Below are positions 1 to 11,499 of a stretch of 64,000 nt of DNA, in pieces. Position numbers and translations under genes: made by a program. The first letter of the stretch is position 1. Each line of letters starts with the position of its first letter. This stretch comes from Chelonoidis abingdonii (lineage: Eukaryota; Chordata; Testudines; Testudinidae), in assembly GCF_003597395.2 (NCBI RefSeq), contig NC_133770.1:298155827-298219826 (forward strand), written 5' to 3'. The notes beneath the pieces were generated by a model, which was given only the letters and a program-made list of their open reading frames with translations, was not told the origin of the DNA and did no database searches.

Positions 1-1931
1 GTCCAACCCTTTTAATGAGCTTTAGTGCCTTTTAGCCCTAGCTGATGCTGAGAACCAGTGATACCTTGTAAAGAAGTTTTCTCAAAACTGGGTTTGTGCC
101 GAGATGCAGAGATTTATTTTTCCCAGGGCTGCCCAGGGGTGCGGAGCAAGTGGGGCAACTCGCGCCGGGCCCCACAGGGGCTCCCACGAGAATATAGTAT
201 TGTATAGTATTGCAATTTTTTTTATGGAAGGGGGCCCCAAAATTGTTTTGCCCCAGGCCCCCTGAATCCTCTGGGCGGCCCTGTGGGACCCATCCAACTA
301 TCAGATTAGAAACCCAAAGTCCCTGCGTCCTAATAGATGGCAGCCAATTGCACACAAGTCCTCTCTCCTGCTTTTACCGCTGTCCAACGTCCTCTCTCAA
401 AGTTAACATTTTAGAGCCCTATTTTCAAATGTGTCCTCACAAAAACTTGCGTGTGCATTGCTTTTGCTGGCAGCCCTTCCATCATCACCTCAGAGACCAA
501 CTACCAATGCCCGTTTCTCCTGAGCTAGGGTTGGGTTCTGTGACCAGATTAACTGGATAAACGAGAGGACCAATATACCCCAAAATATTTCAGTTTTTAA
601 TGAAATGTTTCAAGCACCTAACTTCAAACAGAAACGAGAACTTAAATAAGTTAACACATGAGCAACGGTTTCAAAATTGACACGCAGAAAAGTACCTCCA
701 GACCGCAGTGACAGGGACTTTATCCACTGAATGACAGAAGGGTTAATCCTGGAGCCAATTTAACCCTTAGTGTGCATACAAAGATTTCCTGACAAAAGTA
801 TTTTTAGGCTTATTGCTTGCAAGATCCGTACAAAACTTTGTGCTTTGTATCAAAACGAGTGATCCAAAGTGATATGGCAAACATCTTCATTTTACTGTAC
901 TTTTCCTACAGTAGATCCCCATCCGTTTGTGCTGAGGGCAGCTTGCTGCCCTACGTTGCCAGATCAGTGAGAAACATGGACTCAGTCAGTGAAGTCGCAT
1001 GCTACTTAATCTTGCTTCTACATGTCCCCTGTCTAACATTTCCAACCCCTGCCATGGACCTGACACATTTCCACACTATGAAAATGAATGGATTTGCATC
1101 AACTGATGTGGAGTCTAAAGATACCTGCAGCTTGATCCCAAGCCCACTGAAGTCAACGGAAAAACTTCTATTGACATCAGTGGGCTTTGGAGCAGGGCCA
1201 GAGAACGGTCCTGCTACACCAAGGTTATACAGAGACCTTGCATTCGAGCAGAATTTGCTCAAATCAACATGATTTTCACTTTGGGTTTCAATCTCCCTCC
1301 GTAAACCAAATGTTTCCTACAGATCACCGTGATTGTGTGCGCGTCTCCGAACCAGTTGCCCCTCCCAAAGACTAGAGAAAACAAAATATCCTGTAATTCT
1401 TACTCATGCTCATACAGGTTTAGAAATCTGTAGACTATCCCTTCTCGCAGTGTACCCAGGACTCCTGCTACACCCCTTCAGTCATGTTTCAGTGTTTCCA
1501 GTTGCTTGGCTCCAGCAGTATCATTCCTTAGTGTTTCTCGTCAAGCTAATTCTCGGGTAGAGACAGCCTGACACAGAGAATGGAGATGAGATTAGATAAT
1601 CTAATCTAGCTTTATATTACATACTTAAAACTTGCACCTAACCACTGTCATCGCAGAACCGAAGAGGGAAGGAGACATGAAGCACTTGGCAGCAGAGAGA
1701 AGGAACTGAAAGTTCATATTTAAGGCCACTGTGGTCAGGATTAGTACCCCTGGGAGTGGGACCTGTGCTCCTGATTTAAACTCGGGGTGTTCTTTTTACA
1801 CAAAAAAGGCATTATGTGCACATATCAAATTCTTCCATTACACGTATTTTCCCCAATACATAAAAACTTCCGAAGCTACCAGAAGAGCAAGAGGTAACAT
1901 GGGTTCCGTTTCTCAGTGGGAAGCCCCATTC
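1..1931. other. 3' UTR and downstream flank of TOP1MT
   Basis: No coding exon was recognised here. The minus-strand transcript must end in or beyond this stretch. Possible polyadenylation hexamers read on the minus strand are ATTAAA at 601-596 and AATAAA at 118-113, but neither lies close to the stop codon and I cannot choose between them. A short hairpin-type repeat occupies 124-283. The remainder looks like unique non-coding DNA. Confidence 0.5.
124..283. mobile_element. Short hAT-like hairpin element, copy 1
   Basis: A 160-bp repeat with inverted ends: CAGGGCTGCCCAGGG at the left, and at the right CTCTGGGCGGCCCTG, which reads CAGGGCCGCCCAGAG in reverse complement. It is closely matched by a second copy at 25609-25774, including a shared AGAATATAGTATT core. 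No clear target duplication is visible around this copy. Confidence 0.6.
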
Positions 1932-2034
1932 TCAGAACTCAAAGTCTTCATCAGCCATGTCAATTGCCCACGCAAACTTCTCCCTCTGGGTCTTATTGTA
2001 AATCTTCTCGATGGGCACTCCAAACTTCTTACAC
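1932..2034 (-). CDS. TOP1MT: TOP1MT last coding exon (C-terminal end, stop TGA)
   Basis: The minus-strand acceptor (ctgcag) is followed by G, which completes a Trp codon split across the intron. Thirty-three residues then follow, including [20 protein letters not shown] and ending MADEDFEF, and TGA lies at 1934-1932. This is the end of the C-terminal domain that packs the active-site tyrosine against the core; human TOP1 and TOP1MT end in almost the same residues. Its length, 103 nt including the stop, keeps frame with the preceding 150-nt exon. The 3' UTR continues to lower coordinates. Confidence 0.96.
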
Positions 2035-2346
2035 CTGCAGGAAAGCACAGGGCAGATGCTGAACGGTAGCAGAAGGCAACGGCAGCAGCAGGCTGTTGCT
2101 ATTAATTCCACCAGTTCAACACCCTGTTGGGGAAGGATTCTTACCTACTGGGCATTTGCTAACGATTTCGGATTCTGTGGGTTTTCTCTAGGCTGACATA
2201 AATGCTTTGAGATCACCGAGGTGTGGAACCTCAGTTTTATGAGTGAAATGCATCACTTCCCCCTTCACAGCACTATACAGCGTACTGGGCTTTTTCATTT
2301 TCTGTAACACGTTGTAATGGAGGCAGGAAGGATGGCCTAGTGGATA

Positions 2347-2790
2347 GGACTGAGCTTGATAAATCTGAGGAGGGGCTGGTACGATGGGACACCCTACAAT
2401 GCCATGGAGCCGATCTGCGACTGTCAGGAGCAAAAATCCCCAATGGCTGGAGGCGGGAACTAGATGGGAAGGGCTCTGAGATACTACAGAGAATTCTTTC
2501 CCAGTGTCTCACTAGTGGGTCTCACCCACATGCTCAGGGTTTAACTGATCATCACATTTGGAGGCGGGAAGGAATTTCTCTTCTGAAGCATGGGGCATGG
2601 GTCACTTGGTGGTTTGAATTAGTGTAAATGGTGGATTCTCTGGAACATGACATCTTTAAAACATGAGGACGTCAGTAACTCAGCAAGGATCTATTGCAGG
2701 AGTGGGCGGGTGAGGGTGTGTGTCTTAAAATGTGTAGGAGCTCAGACTAAATGATTGTGATGGTCCCTTCTGGCCTATGAGTCCATGAGA
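2347..2790 (+). mobile_element. CR1-type LINE 3' fragment
   Basis: The plus strand carries a CR1-type 3' end. It has the run GCTTGATAA near its start, a CTACAGAGAATTCTTTCC motif, and a tail reading GATGGTCCCTTCTGGCCTATGAG. A less decayed relative lies at about 10690-11280. It is 5' truncated with no open frame, and lies in the intron before the last coding exon. Confidence 0.7.
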
Positions 2791-2995
2791 TACTGGCTTG
2801 GGATTCAAAAGATGTGGGTTCAATTCCCAGTTCAGCCTGGTTCTTTGTCTGGGGACTTGGGACACATCACCATCTAACCATCTGTAGAAGGAGGATACCC
2901 CTTCCCGACCTCTCAGGAGTGCTGGGAGGGATACATCCATTAACAGCTGTGAAGTGCTCAGATACCACAATACTAAAAAGATACGGGAAGCAGAG
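2791..2995 (+). mobile_element. CORE/MIR-like tRNA-derived SINE fragment
   Basis: A B-box-like stretch (GTGGGTTCAATTCCCAG) is followed by a core reading GGGACTTGGGACACATCACC and a tail of the 'ccatctgtag' type. This is the usual order in CORE-SINEs of amniotes. It abuts the CR1 fragment at 2347-2790. Confidence 0.55.
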
Positions 2996-3449
2996 TTTCC
3001 CACTAGCAGTGCAAGACACCAGGTGCTCTGGGATCTGCACTGGCTTCCAACGGGTGCAACTCTAGTTGTTGGTTTTCACTTAGGGCGGGCCGCTGCACAC
3101 TGACTGTTCTGGAGGGACCCTGGTGCCATGCTCCAGAACTGCTAGTGCACCGTAGCAGGATCCATATGGCCAGTCAAGGTACGGCAGGCTACAGGGCCGG
3201 AGATTCCCACCCAATTTGCCGCATGCTAGCTCGCCACACAGATGAGGCTGGCTGGGGACCCAGTTTCCTGAGAGGTCGCCTTTGTGCCCTGGGCCATCCT
3301 GCCACAGCTGGGAAGAGCAGAGCTGCCTGAGCTGAAGCTCCCTTGTTATACACAAGAAGAGCTGCTTGCAGGACATTCCCTGTGAGGGATGCTCAGCTTT
3401 GCAGCTCAGCCTTGGTCCTGCCCAGCCTGGTTTTGTCTGAAAACCATCC

Positions 3450-4030
3450 CTTTCTCCCGATCCAGAGATTTGAGGCCACAGGCGCTGACTTTGTCTTTTC
3501 CCGGGGGATGCTCAAACCCTGCTTCGCCCCAGGTCCTGCCCCCACTCCATCCCCTTCCTCCAAGGCCCCACCTCTTCCTGCTCCTGCTCTGCCTCTGCCC
3601 CGCTCGATTCCCCGAGCACAGCCAACTGTCTTCCCCCAAGCGCCTCCTGCTCACTGCTGAACAGCTGTTCGTGGTGGGCGGGAGGCGCTGGAGGGAAGAG
3701 GAAGGAGCTGATCGGTGAGAGGCGCTAGGAGGGAGGAGAAGGAGCTGATCAGCGGGAGGCGCTAGGGAGGGAGGGGAAGGAGCTGATCGGTGGGAGGCGC
3801 TACGAGGGAGGGGAAGGAGCTGATCGGTGGGAGGGATGTGCGAGGAGGGGAAGGAGCTGATCGGTGGGAGGCGCTGGGGAGGGAGGGGCAGGAGTTGATC
3901 AGTGGGAGGACTGGGCAGGGGAGGAAATGCTGTGAGGGGGGTAGGGGAAGAGCTGATCAGTGAGGCTGCTGGTGGGTGCTGAGCACTCATTGTTTTTCTC
4001 CCATGGGTGCTCCAGCCCCACAGCACTCAC
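3450..4030. mobile_element. Non-autonomous GC-rich element with an internal minisatellite
   Basis: A GC-rich repeat shares internal wording with the elements at 42961-43392, 54104-54499 and 17270-17520: the opposed CCACTCCATCCC and GGAGCTGATC tracts and GGGTGCTCCAGCCCC. Its ends are not resolved. A tandem array at about 3670-3960 lies within it. Confidence 0.45.
3670..3960. repeat. Tandem repeat, about 37-38 bp unit, 6-7 imperfect copies
   Basis: The motif GGAGCTGATCGGTGGGAGG recurs about every 37-38 bases with substitutions, separated by purine-rich GGGAGGGAGGGGAA tracts. The array probably grew from the single GAGCTGAT block present in related transposon copies. It sits in the intron between the last two coding exons. 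Confidence 0.75.
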
Positions 4031-4157
4031 AGAGTCGGCACTTATGCTTTAGGGGCAAGTAGCTATTTCATTCTGCACGGGCAGCACTCGCAGCCGTGCT
4101 CATGGGATAGGCACATAGAGGTGTAAAGAAACAGCTCTGAAGAGAGCCAGAGCCTAC

Positions 4158-4307
4158 CAGGCCACACTAATCCTGGGATCCAGATAGTTCAGCTTGGACG
4201 TGCCCAGAGCGATCTGCTTATTTTCCTCTTTGTCTGTGGCTTGAACATTCAGCTTCAGCAGCTGTTCTTGGATCTTCTCCAGCAGCTTCTTTTTCTTCTC
4301 CACGGCA
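4158..4307 (-). CDS. TOP1MT: TOP1MT exon with the catalytic tyrosine
   Basis: This 150-nt exon encodes the second half of the coiled linker ([18 protein letters not shown]), then [20 protein letters not shown] and [10 protein letters not shown]. The Tyr of LNYLDPR is the nucleophile that joins DNA covalently; its codon is 4186-4184. The acceptor is ccgccag. The donor is gtaggc after the TG of a split Trp codon. The size and phase match the equivalent human exon. Confidence 0.97.
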
Positions 4308-4641
4308 CTGGCGGAAGAACAGGGACAAGTCAGACGGGACGGTAAAAAAGGGAAACAAAGCAGGGCTGAAACAGAGCGGTACGCTACAGTGCAGCCCCTC
4401 TGCGCTCTGGCAGTTCTACAGACGCCACGGCAAGCAAAGATACCGGACGCCTCGCTTTAACAAGAGAGACGGAGCCCGCTGCTCTGACCAAGCCAGGAAA
4501 AGGAGCTAAGACCCACGGTTTGCCTCAGCCACGAGGATCAAGACCCAGAGGTTTTGTTTAACAGTCACTAAGACCTCAGGCGCTGATCCGTTGAAGTCAG
4601 TGGAAAGGCTCCCATTGGTTTCAACTATAAAAGCTTGGGAT
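4308..4641. other. Intron sequence, nothing recognised
   Basis: This is intron between the tyrosine exon and the LTR-like sequence that begins near 4642. No repeat family, gene or structured motif was recognised. Confidence 0.5.
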
Positions 4642-5572
4642 TGTAGCCAATGGTTTTAGTTTACTGCTCATTTATTGTGTGATATTATAATGAATTAACA
4701 TGTTAACTTATATACAACCATTGTATGCTAAACAGAGTTAAGTTATAGGATTATAAGGGGATAAGACTGATCAGCAGTTAGAAGGGAATCATTGTGCATT
4801 AGGCATTTAAGTAAGTACGGCTGAAACGCAAGGCCTACTGGCTGAGGCCTGTAAGATTTTAGGCCTTTTGCTAAGATATGCTGACATAAGTGACTGAAGA
4901 ATAATCCAGTGCCCTAAAATGAAGGGAAAAGATGCACTAATGGGTGATATTGCAAAAAATGAACAGTAAAAATATTTTTTTTGCTTACGAGATACCCGTA
5001 ATCACATTGTTCTAACACATGCCCTAACCACAAGGTGCATCAATGCTAATGAGAATAAAGAGAACCTACACAACCTATAGAAATTGGGGTTCCTTAAGTT
5101 TCATGGGGCCATCAGACCAATAAGGAAAAAGAGTGTTGATCCTTCTATGGAAATGAGCAGAATGTAGGTATAGACAGAATCACATTATACAAAGGGGGTG
5201 GCCAGAGTGAAAAAATTGAGTTCCTATGGGAAACTCCATGAAGGACCATCCCTTTACTGATGATCAAACCATGAGAGACCCATCAGACCCTAACACTATA
5301 ATTAAGGATGTGAGTATAACTATAGTTGTAACGTGTGCATAGGTCTGTGCAGCATTTCTGTATGCTTGGGTAATCACAGCTTTAATTGTAACTTTAATAA
5401 AACTAATAAAACAGACTAGACCTCGTACTTGTGAATGTCTGTGTGGTCACCACTCTTGGTCTTTGAGTGTTCCTAGAGACTCTATATCTGAAGCAAGTAG
5501 CAGAGGTGACCTACACTCTGTTGAGCTTGAAGCTAGCCACCAGAGCCGAACCCATGGTGGTATAATACCCCA
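4642..5572 (+). mobile_element. Probable solo LTR of an endogenous retroelement
   Basis: The stretch begins TGTAGCC and ends CCCCA. Near its 3' end it has AATAAAACTAATAAAAC polyadenylation-type signals, followed by about 170 bases. The first 60 bases (GTTTTAGTTTACTGCTCATT, then TATTGTGTGATAT) are matched in reverse orientation at 7672-8037. The end GGTATAATACCCCA resembles the end of that copy. No internal gag or pol reading frame is present, and no target duplication could be confirmed. Confidence 0.55.
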
Positions 5573-6555
5573 TTATTACGTTCACTTTAAATAAAATAAA
5601 AGGCTACCGGATAAAGGAGGCACAAGGTCATGGATATATGGGATTAGTTTGATGGAGAGCGTTCCATCGTCTGCAAGGAAATTCGGTAACCAATACCAAT
5701 GATGTGGGAGCCTGTGTAAACATTAATGTTGGAGAAGTAAGATTGAAAAACTCGACTGCTTGGAAAGAAAGAGTCTTTGGCTTCAGCACTGTGCACAAGC
5801 CCATTAGACCTACAGAGCATCCAATCTGCTAGTCCATGAAGCAACCAATGACCCATCCTAGAACCAACGGCCGCATAGATTGGCATCGAGAGGTTCAGAC
5901 CACATGGCATGCAGCCTAGAAATGTTCCTAAGATAGCGATGAGGAGGATTTGGTTAGGGCACTAAGGTGGATCTCAAAAGACAGAGCTCAACAGAACAGA
6001 ACACCCGGGTTTTCATGTGGTCTTTGAGAGTAGGGTCACCATGACAACCAGCACCCAGAAGGGAAATCAGTCTCTGGGACGTGAAGCAATTCAGAGCTCT
6101 GAAACCACCACTGGATGGCAAAGGTGCCTTCTATGCATGCCAGTGCTCCTCCTCCCCACCTCCTCTTCTGGCCAAAGGCACAACTTTGTGCTAGATCAAA
6201 TGTCTCCATCCACAAGAAGCATGAAGCATGTGCCATGTGTCTGGGTAGTATTTTATCAGCAGGATCAATAAAGGTGTCCAAAATCTGCCTTTATACAGGA
6301 TGATTTCCCATAAAGAAGCCCCCCAACCTCCACTCTTGCAGGCTCCAGGCCTAAGAGCCAGGTCAGAAGCTGATTTTTAACCAGTAGGCCACGCTAGAAC
6401 ATCCTCAAAATCACAATGATCTCCAGTGACTCCCCCACTGATGTTTCACAGCAAGGATTTTCTAAGCTCAGAGTGGCAGGAGAAACTGAAAACAAGGTTA
6501 AGAAAAACTACCAAGACCAATCCCTCTCCCCAGTCCACAGATCCCGTATCACCCA
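5573..6555. other. Intron sequence, no gene
   Basis: No exon or known repeat was recognised. Short open frames on both strands lack splice context or similarity and appear to be chance. Confidence 0.45.
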
Positions 6556-7000
6556 GGCCTGGTGTGCACGACAGATTTAGGTCGCCATAAGGTAGCTGAT
6601 CTCGATCTAACTCTATAGGAGAACGTCGCTCCTGATGATGTAACTCGCCCACTACATCAGCTTAACTCCACCTCTGGAAGAGGTGGAGCTCTCAGGCCAA
6701 TGCAGTTAGATCAATTCAATGTCCATGCAGACACTGTGTTGCTTACATGGACTGTTGCCAGCTGGGGTGACAGCCGGAGCGACAGCCGGATCCCCACTGC
6801 CTGGTGAGAGCCTGAACCTGGGTAGTGGGACTCCGGCTGTAAGGGCCCCAAAATACCAGTTAAAGTGCTGCAAGTGCTCCTGGTCAGGATGCTCACCGCC
6901 AACAGCAGGAGCATAGCGTGGACATTAAAAATCAAATTAATTACTGCGGTGGCTGTATGTCGACTTAAGTCGACTTAATTTGATAGTCTAGCCATGCCCC
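6556..7000. mobile_element. Short DNA transposon remnant (MITE-like)
   Basis: The left side begins CCTGGTGTGCACGAC and includes GTCGATCT-like and TAACTC motifs. The right side has two GTCGACTTAA blocks and ends near TAGTCTAGCCATGCCCC, reading outward as GGGCATGGCTAGAC. This terminal wording recurs in several small elements of the window (40085-40345, 54525-54700 and 60890-61145). Confidence 0.4.
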
Positions 7001-7054
7001 CAGTCCCGCCCGCTTCCCTCTGCTAACAAAGACTGTGATACACGAGACCCTTAC

Positions 7055-7149
7055 GCTTTAGATTTCACATCCTTTTTGGCTTTGAGATCAGCCTTGGCTC
7101 TCTTCAACTCCATCTGCGCCTCGGCCAGCTGTTCTTTCTTGGCGTCAAT
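7055..7149 (-). CDS. TOP1MT: TOP1MT exon, linker region
   Basis: This 95-nt exon encodes IDAKKEQLAEAQMELKRAKA followed by a lysine-rich run ending KSKA. It is the first helix of the coiled-coil linker that connects the core to the tyrosine domain and controls rotation during relaxation. The acceptor is ttttcccag and the donor GC|gtaagg. The last two bases complete an Ala codon in the 4158-4307 exon. Confidence 0.95.
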
Positions 7150-7379
7150 CTGGGAAAACAAACACAAACTACCCTGAGTTTTCCTTCTTCCTGAAGAAGG
7201 TCTGATGTCGCTTCCGCCGCAGCAGTGACCCAGTGCCAACGTCTCGCCTCCATCATACACGCTATTGAGTTTCCTTGTCACCTCCAGCCCAGCCCACACA
7301 GCACTAGCAACCCTGAAACACATCTGATACACAGAAGCAATAACTCTTCAGGCTGTTATCAGCATCCTGCCTCTGTCAC

Positions 7380-7507
7380 CTTAGCCTGGAGGTTCTGCAT
7401 CGACTTCTCAAAGCTCTTGGGCGTGGCTCTCTGATGGTTACACAGAATGGCCACTGCTCGGTTGGCTCGGTTGTAGGAAAGGAGTTTCGCCGCCACGTTG
7501 TCCTCAG
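7380..7507 (-). CDS. TOP1MT: TOP1MT exon with catalytic Arg and His
   Basis: This 128-nt exon encodes [20 protein letters not shown] then [34 protein letters not shown] holds the residues equivalent to TOP1 Arg590 and His632 (His codon 7436-7434), which stabilise the transition state. It corresponds to core subdomain III. The donor is AAG|gtgaca and the acceptor ttttccag. Confidence 0.97.
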
Positions 7508-7671
7508 CTGGAAAAACACAATGTAATTATATTAAGCAGCTGGTACAGGAAATGGAAGGAGGGTAAAAATTACAGGCTTTCAAGATAGGAATTTATTTTA
7601 TTTTTTTTTACTGATTTACAGGATATACCTATTTACCTGCAGCCTTCATGTTTATTTCAAATTAGTTCTAG

Positions 7672-8037
7672 TGGTGTTGTATTACACCCCGGATGGTTTG
7701 GGTCTGGCAGCTACAGCCATAAGTTAAACAGAATTATCTGCTTGTTTTAGATCTAGAGCTCAAAGGAACAGATGAAATCATAGGCAAGTAACACAATCAC
7801 AAGGCCCGCTATCTTCTATCCATTGTATTAAAGTTTCCAACAAAGTTATGAACGTCATCGCATACCCAACTCCTAACACATCCATGCACCAGTTAGAACG
7901 ACAGAAATCAATCAACTACATGCTGATCCATCTTATACCTCTATAACCCTACAACATAACTCTATTTAACATACAATATGACATGTTCATCATATCACAC
8001 AATAAATGAACAATAAACTAAAATCACTGGCTACCCA
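7672..8037 (-). mobile_element. LTR-like fragment, reverse orientation
   Basis: The reverse complement begins TGGGTAGCCAGTGATTTTAG and continues through TTATTGTGTGATAT and GTTAAATAGAGTTATG, parallel to the first part of 4642-5572. It ends GTGTAATACAACACCA, like that element's 3' end. The middle is shorter (366 bp against 931 bp), so it is either a different subfamily or internally deleted. Confidence 0.5.
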
Positions 8038-8355
8038 ATGATTTATCAGAGGTTGGAAGAGGGGCCTGGGGGTGCACAGGGTTTGCCCAGTATCTTGCTC
8101 CCAGAGATAACTAACAACTCATGCTTCAGAGCAAAGCCAAATAATAAGCTCAAGATAATATCACTATCCCACTGTGCAACAAAGGCAAAAATATTCCCTT
8201 CCTGACTATTATTTCACTCATTTGGTATCTTGGAGGCTTGATAACTTTCACCCTAACTCACATTAACTGCATGTTGCTATGGGCATATGGCATTTGATTC
8301 CACTGCCTCATGTGGCCATGAGTTCCACAAGCTGCCTAAGGAAACATTCTCTTAC

Positions 8356-8470
8356 CATTGGTGAGCGCTTTCAGCTGCTCCTGCAGAGTGATGGAGGCGT
8401 TGTAAGTTCTGAACACCTTGGCTGTCAGCCCGTCCATCAAATCCTGAAGGTGTTTGTTCAAGACTGTTGT
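8356..8470 (-). CDS. TOP1MT: TOP1MT exon, core domain
   Basis: This 115-nt exon encodes [20 protein letters not shown] then [18 protein letters not shown]. This is the core segment ([11 protein letters not shown]) that contacts DNA next to the active site. The acceptor is tttgttcag and the donor AATG|gtaaga. The final G begins the Ala codon completed by the exon at 7380-7507. Its length equals the human exon. Confidence 0.97.
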
Positions 8471-9885
8471 CTGAACAAAGAGACAAGGCACAGGGGGAAA
8501 ATAGTGAAAAGTGGGAAAATAAAGTGCTTAGTTTTCAATTTCCCTTTTATTTGTAAGCGGGCAGACTTTAGGCACAAAAAAACTACAGTGATGAGGAGCA
8601 CAGAAGTGTGTAGATTTCTTGTCACTTTGCACATGAGCTCTGAAATTGGTGAGTATACTGGCTCGAGTATATTGGCATAACTCCATTGAACTCAATGGAT
8701 CTGCACTAGCTAATGATCTGGCCCAACATCTGCTTGAATTTATACTGCTGAGCCACATGGACTCACAGTCCCATCAAAAGAAGCAGATACTAAACAACAA
8801 GACCATTGGTGGTTGTGCTTGGAAGGTCCAAAACGGTAGCAGGACCCGAGACCCTTGTGTTCTGATTACTTAGCTAGGCATCCTTGCCCTCACGGATAAG
8901 AACCCTCTCACAGAAACAACACGCATTTGAAGACACAACATTTTGGGCTCTGTGAATGCAACGTAGGGGAGCAGACTAGGTACAAAAGCTGGGGTAGCGT
9001 GGAAGGGGTAGATCGCAAGGCCTTGGAGTGCTCACAGAAATGGAAACGATTCATTAACGTGTATTTATGGGCTGGTGGCTAACACATAATTTGGCAGGAG
9101 GCCAGATTCCAGGAGAGAAACCACAGAAGGTTCCGGGCCAGACTCTAAATTGCCCTGCACCTTGCAGAGGCGTTAAAACCTCTCGCACATCGGAAAGGTC
9201 AGGTTAAACCCCGACTCTGCACAGGTGGTGGGCACCAGAGAAGCAGGCCCTTGGTCTCAAGGCCCAGCCTTGCTTTGCCTCTGTTCTGGAGGGTGGCTCA
9301 GGCTACCCCCATGGAAACTGTTGGATGTAGGTCATTTCTGACAGCATGGCGGCCCTCAGGAAATAGCCACTTGCCCTGTCAGCGAGCGAAAGGTTTGGCT
9401 CTGTCTAAATACGGCCTCTAGCCTGTGGGCCCTCTGCAGACTTTGAACCCCTGGACTGTTTGGAGCTGTTCTAAGCTGCTGCAGGCAGTTTTCTAACCCG
9501 CTGGAGATAGCGGGTCTGTCACCAGGGTCTGGGGTCCAGAGAGCCCAGCTGCTGAGTTAATACTCATGCAGCAACTGGGTTGAGAAATCAAAGATTACAG
9601 TGGGGTGCTGGAGGACACTGCAGGTTGCACTAGCTAATCATGGGAGAAAACAGGCATTAAAAATCAGGGTCATGAGTTAAAATGAAATCAGTGGCCTCAT
9701 CCAACTGACCCGCTTATACACACAGTGTAATGCCAGGTCTGGCAGTCTCTCTGCTCAAGGGAAGTATGGAACTGAACTCGCTTGGGGTCCTGCAAGCAAG
9801 ACTGGGCAACTGTTTGGACTATCTGCCTAGCTCAAGTTGGCACTACCGACCCCTCAGTTTCAAGAGCAAGACGAATCCAGCTTAC
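8471..9885. other. Intron sequence, nothing recognised
   Basis: The 1.4-kb intron between the [11 protein letters not shown] and FKNLQLFMENK exons shows no recognisable repeat family, gene or tandem repeat. The open frames seen here are short and unsupported. Confidence 0.5.
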
Positions 9886-9954
9886 ATTCAGCCTGTCAAA
9901 GAGGTCATCCCCTGGGTCTTTGTTCTCCATGAATAACTGCAAGTTCTTGAACAC
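9886..9954 (-). CDS. TOP1MT: TOP1MT exon, core domain (69 nt)
   Basis: This short 69-nt exon encodes VFKNLQLFMENKDPGDDLFD then RLN, a strongly conserved block of type IB topoisomerases. The human TOP1 counterpart reads VFKNLQLFMENKQPEDDLFD. The acceptor is gttgcag and the donor AAT|gtaagc. It is a whole number of codons in phase 0 on both sides. Confidence 0.97.
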
Positions 9955-10069
9955 CTGCAACGACACAAAGAATTACACCAAAGGCTCATGTAGATGTGCT
10001 GTGGCAACTCTCACGGAGATCTCACTGGATGCTTCTTCCAAGAATCCCAAAGCAACGTTAGCTAAGCCT

Positions 10070-10260
10070 CAACACCCCCGTGATGGATATATTACACCAT
10101 CTTCCAGCAGAAGGCTGGGGCTCCTAGATTTAATTCCCAGGTTATCCACTCTCTGTGACCTTGGGCAAATGTTTTTCCCTCGGTCACAAGATTACCCATC
10201 TGCATTTAGCTTTACTGCCCTTGTGAGATGCGTATCACACTATGTTACAAATCAGGAAAA
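10070..10260 (+). mobile_element. CORE/MIR-like SINE fragment
   Basis: It contains GATTTAATTCCCAG (B-box-like) followed by CTCTGTGACCTTGGGCAAAT and a TACCCATCTGCATTTAG tail, matching the CORE-SINE arrangement. It is diverged and lies in the intron before exon 9886-9954. Confidence 0.5.
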
Positions 10261-10689
10261 GGGACACAGAGGTAACACTCTTACCCATTGACAGAGTGGC
10301 AGCATGGGGTATAGACCCCAGGTGCATCTGCCGTCACAAGATAACGATGCATTTGAATCATTTGCTAATTTAGGCTGAAATCAATGAGGACAGAAAAATA
10401 TTACCCTAAAGACACAGAGGCCAGTGACATATGGCCCAATATATTTTTTCCCTCTATACTATAACTTGTGATTAAAAGAGCTTGTCACGCAAGTGTATTT
10501 CAGTGTCTTTCACCATCTTACAAGTACAAACCCAATAGCGTTGGATGGTCTGAGGAACATCCGCATGTACAGTGTACAAATAACCACACTGACTCCAAGC
10601 CGCATGGTGACAATAACTACAAAGCGGGGAGGGAGGTGTGGAGTTTGAAAATAAAACTTCTGAGCTCAGATGTGTTAAGACACAGAAGA

Positions 10690-11280
10690 GCTCGAGTTCT
10701 TTAGGAAGTTTAGACTTGAAATTAGATGACCGTTTCTAACCATCAGAGGAGTGAAGTTCCGGAATAGCCTCCCAAGGGGAGCAGTGGAGTCAAAAGACTT
10801 ATCTGGCTTCAAGACTAAGCTTGATAAGTTTATGGAGGGGATGGTATGGCAATTAATTGATCTTTGATTATTAGCAGTAAATATGCCCAATGGCCTGTGA
10901 TGGGATGTTAGATGGGTTGGGATCTGAGTTACTACAGAGAATTCTTTCCTGGGTGCTGGCTGATGAGTCTTGCCCACATGCTCAGGGTTTAGCTGATCGC
11001 CATATTTGGGGTCGGGAAGGAATTTTACTCCAGGGCAGATTGGCAGAGGCCCTGGAGGTTTTTTGCCTTCCTCTGCAGCGTGGGGCATGAGTCACTTGCT
11101 GGAGGATTCTCTGCAGCTTGAGGTCTTTAAAATACGATTTGAGGACTTCTGTAACTCAGACATAGGTTAGGGGGTTGTTACAGGAGTAGGTGGGTGAGAT
11201 TCTGTGGCCTGCGTTGTGCAGGAGGTCAGACTAGATGATCATAACAGTCCCTTCCGACCTTAAAGTCTATGAGTCTGTAA
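10690..11280 (+). mobile_element. CR1-type LINE 3' end
   Basis: This carries 590 bases of typical CR1 3' sequence: TTGATAAGTTTATGGAGGGG, TGGCAGAGGCCCTGG, and a tail GTCCCTTCCGACCTTAAAGT followed by CTATGAG. It is better preserved than the copy at 2347-2790. No intact reverse transcriptase frame remains. Confidence 0.8.
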
Positions 11281-11499
11281 GTCCATTTTCCTAGGAGAAA
11301 AATTGGACCAGGTATCCAGCTGGCGTGAATCTCAAACCAACAGAACTACACTGATTTCCACCAGCTGAGGGCCCGGCCCTCGATGGCCGCAAACGACAGG
11401 CTACAGTAGACAATCAGATCAGCATCAATATTTTGTTTCAATTTTCTTGAGGAAATAAGACCATCATAAAGATAGAAAATATTATAATGCCACTATAAA

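Noticed and set aside
3406..4026. 206-codon minus-strand Pro/Ser-rich frame
   Set aside because: It is created by the purine-rich tandem repeat at 3670-3960 and lacks any other support.
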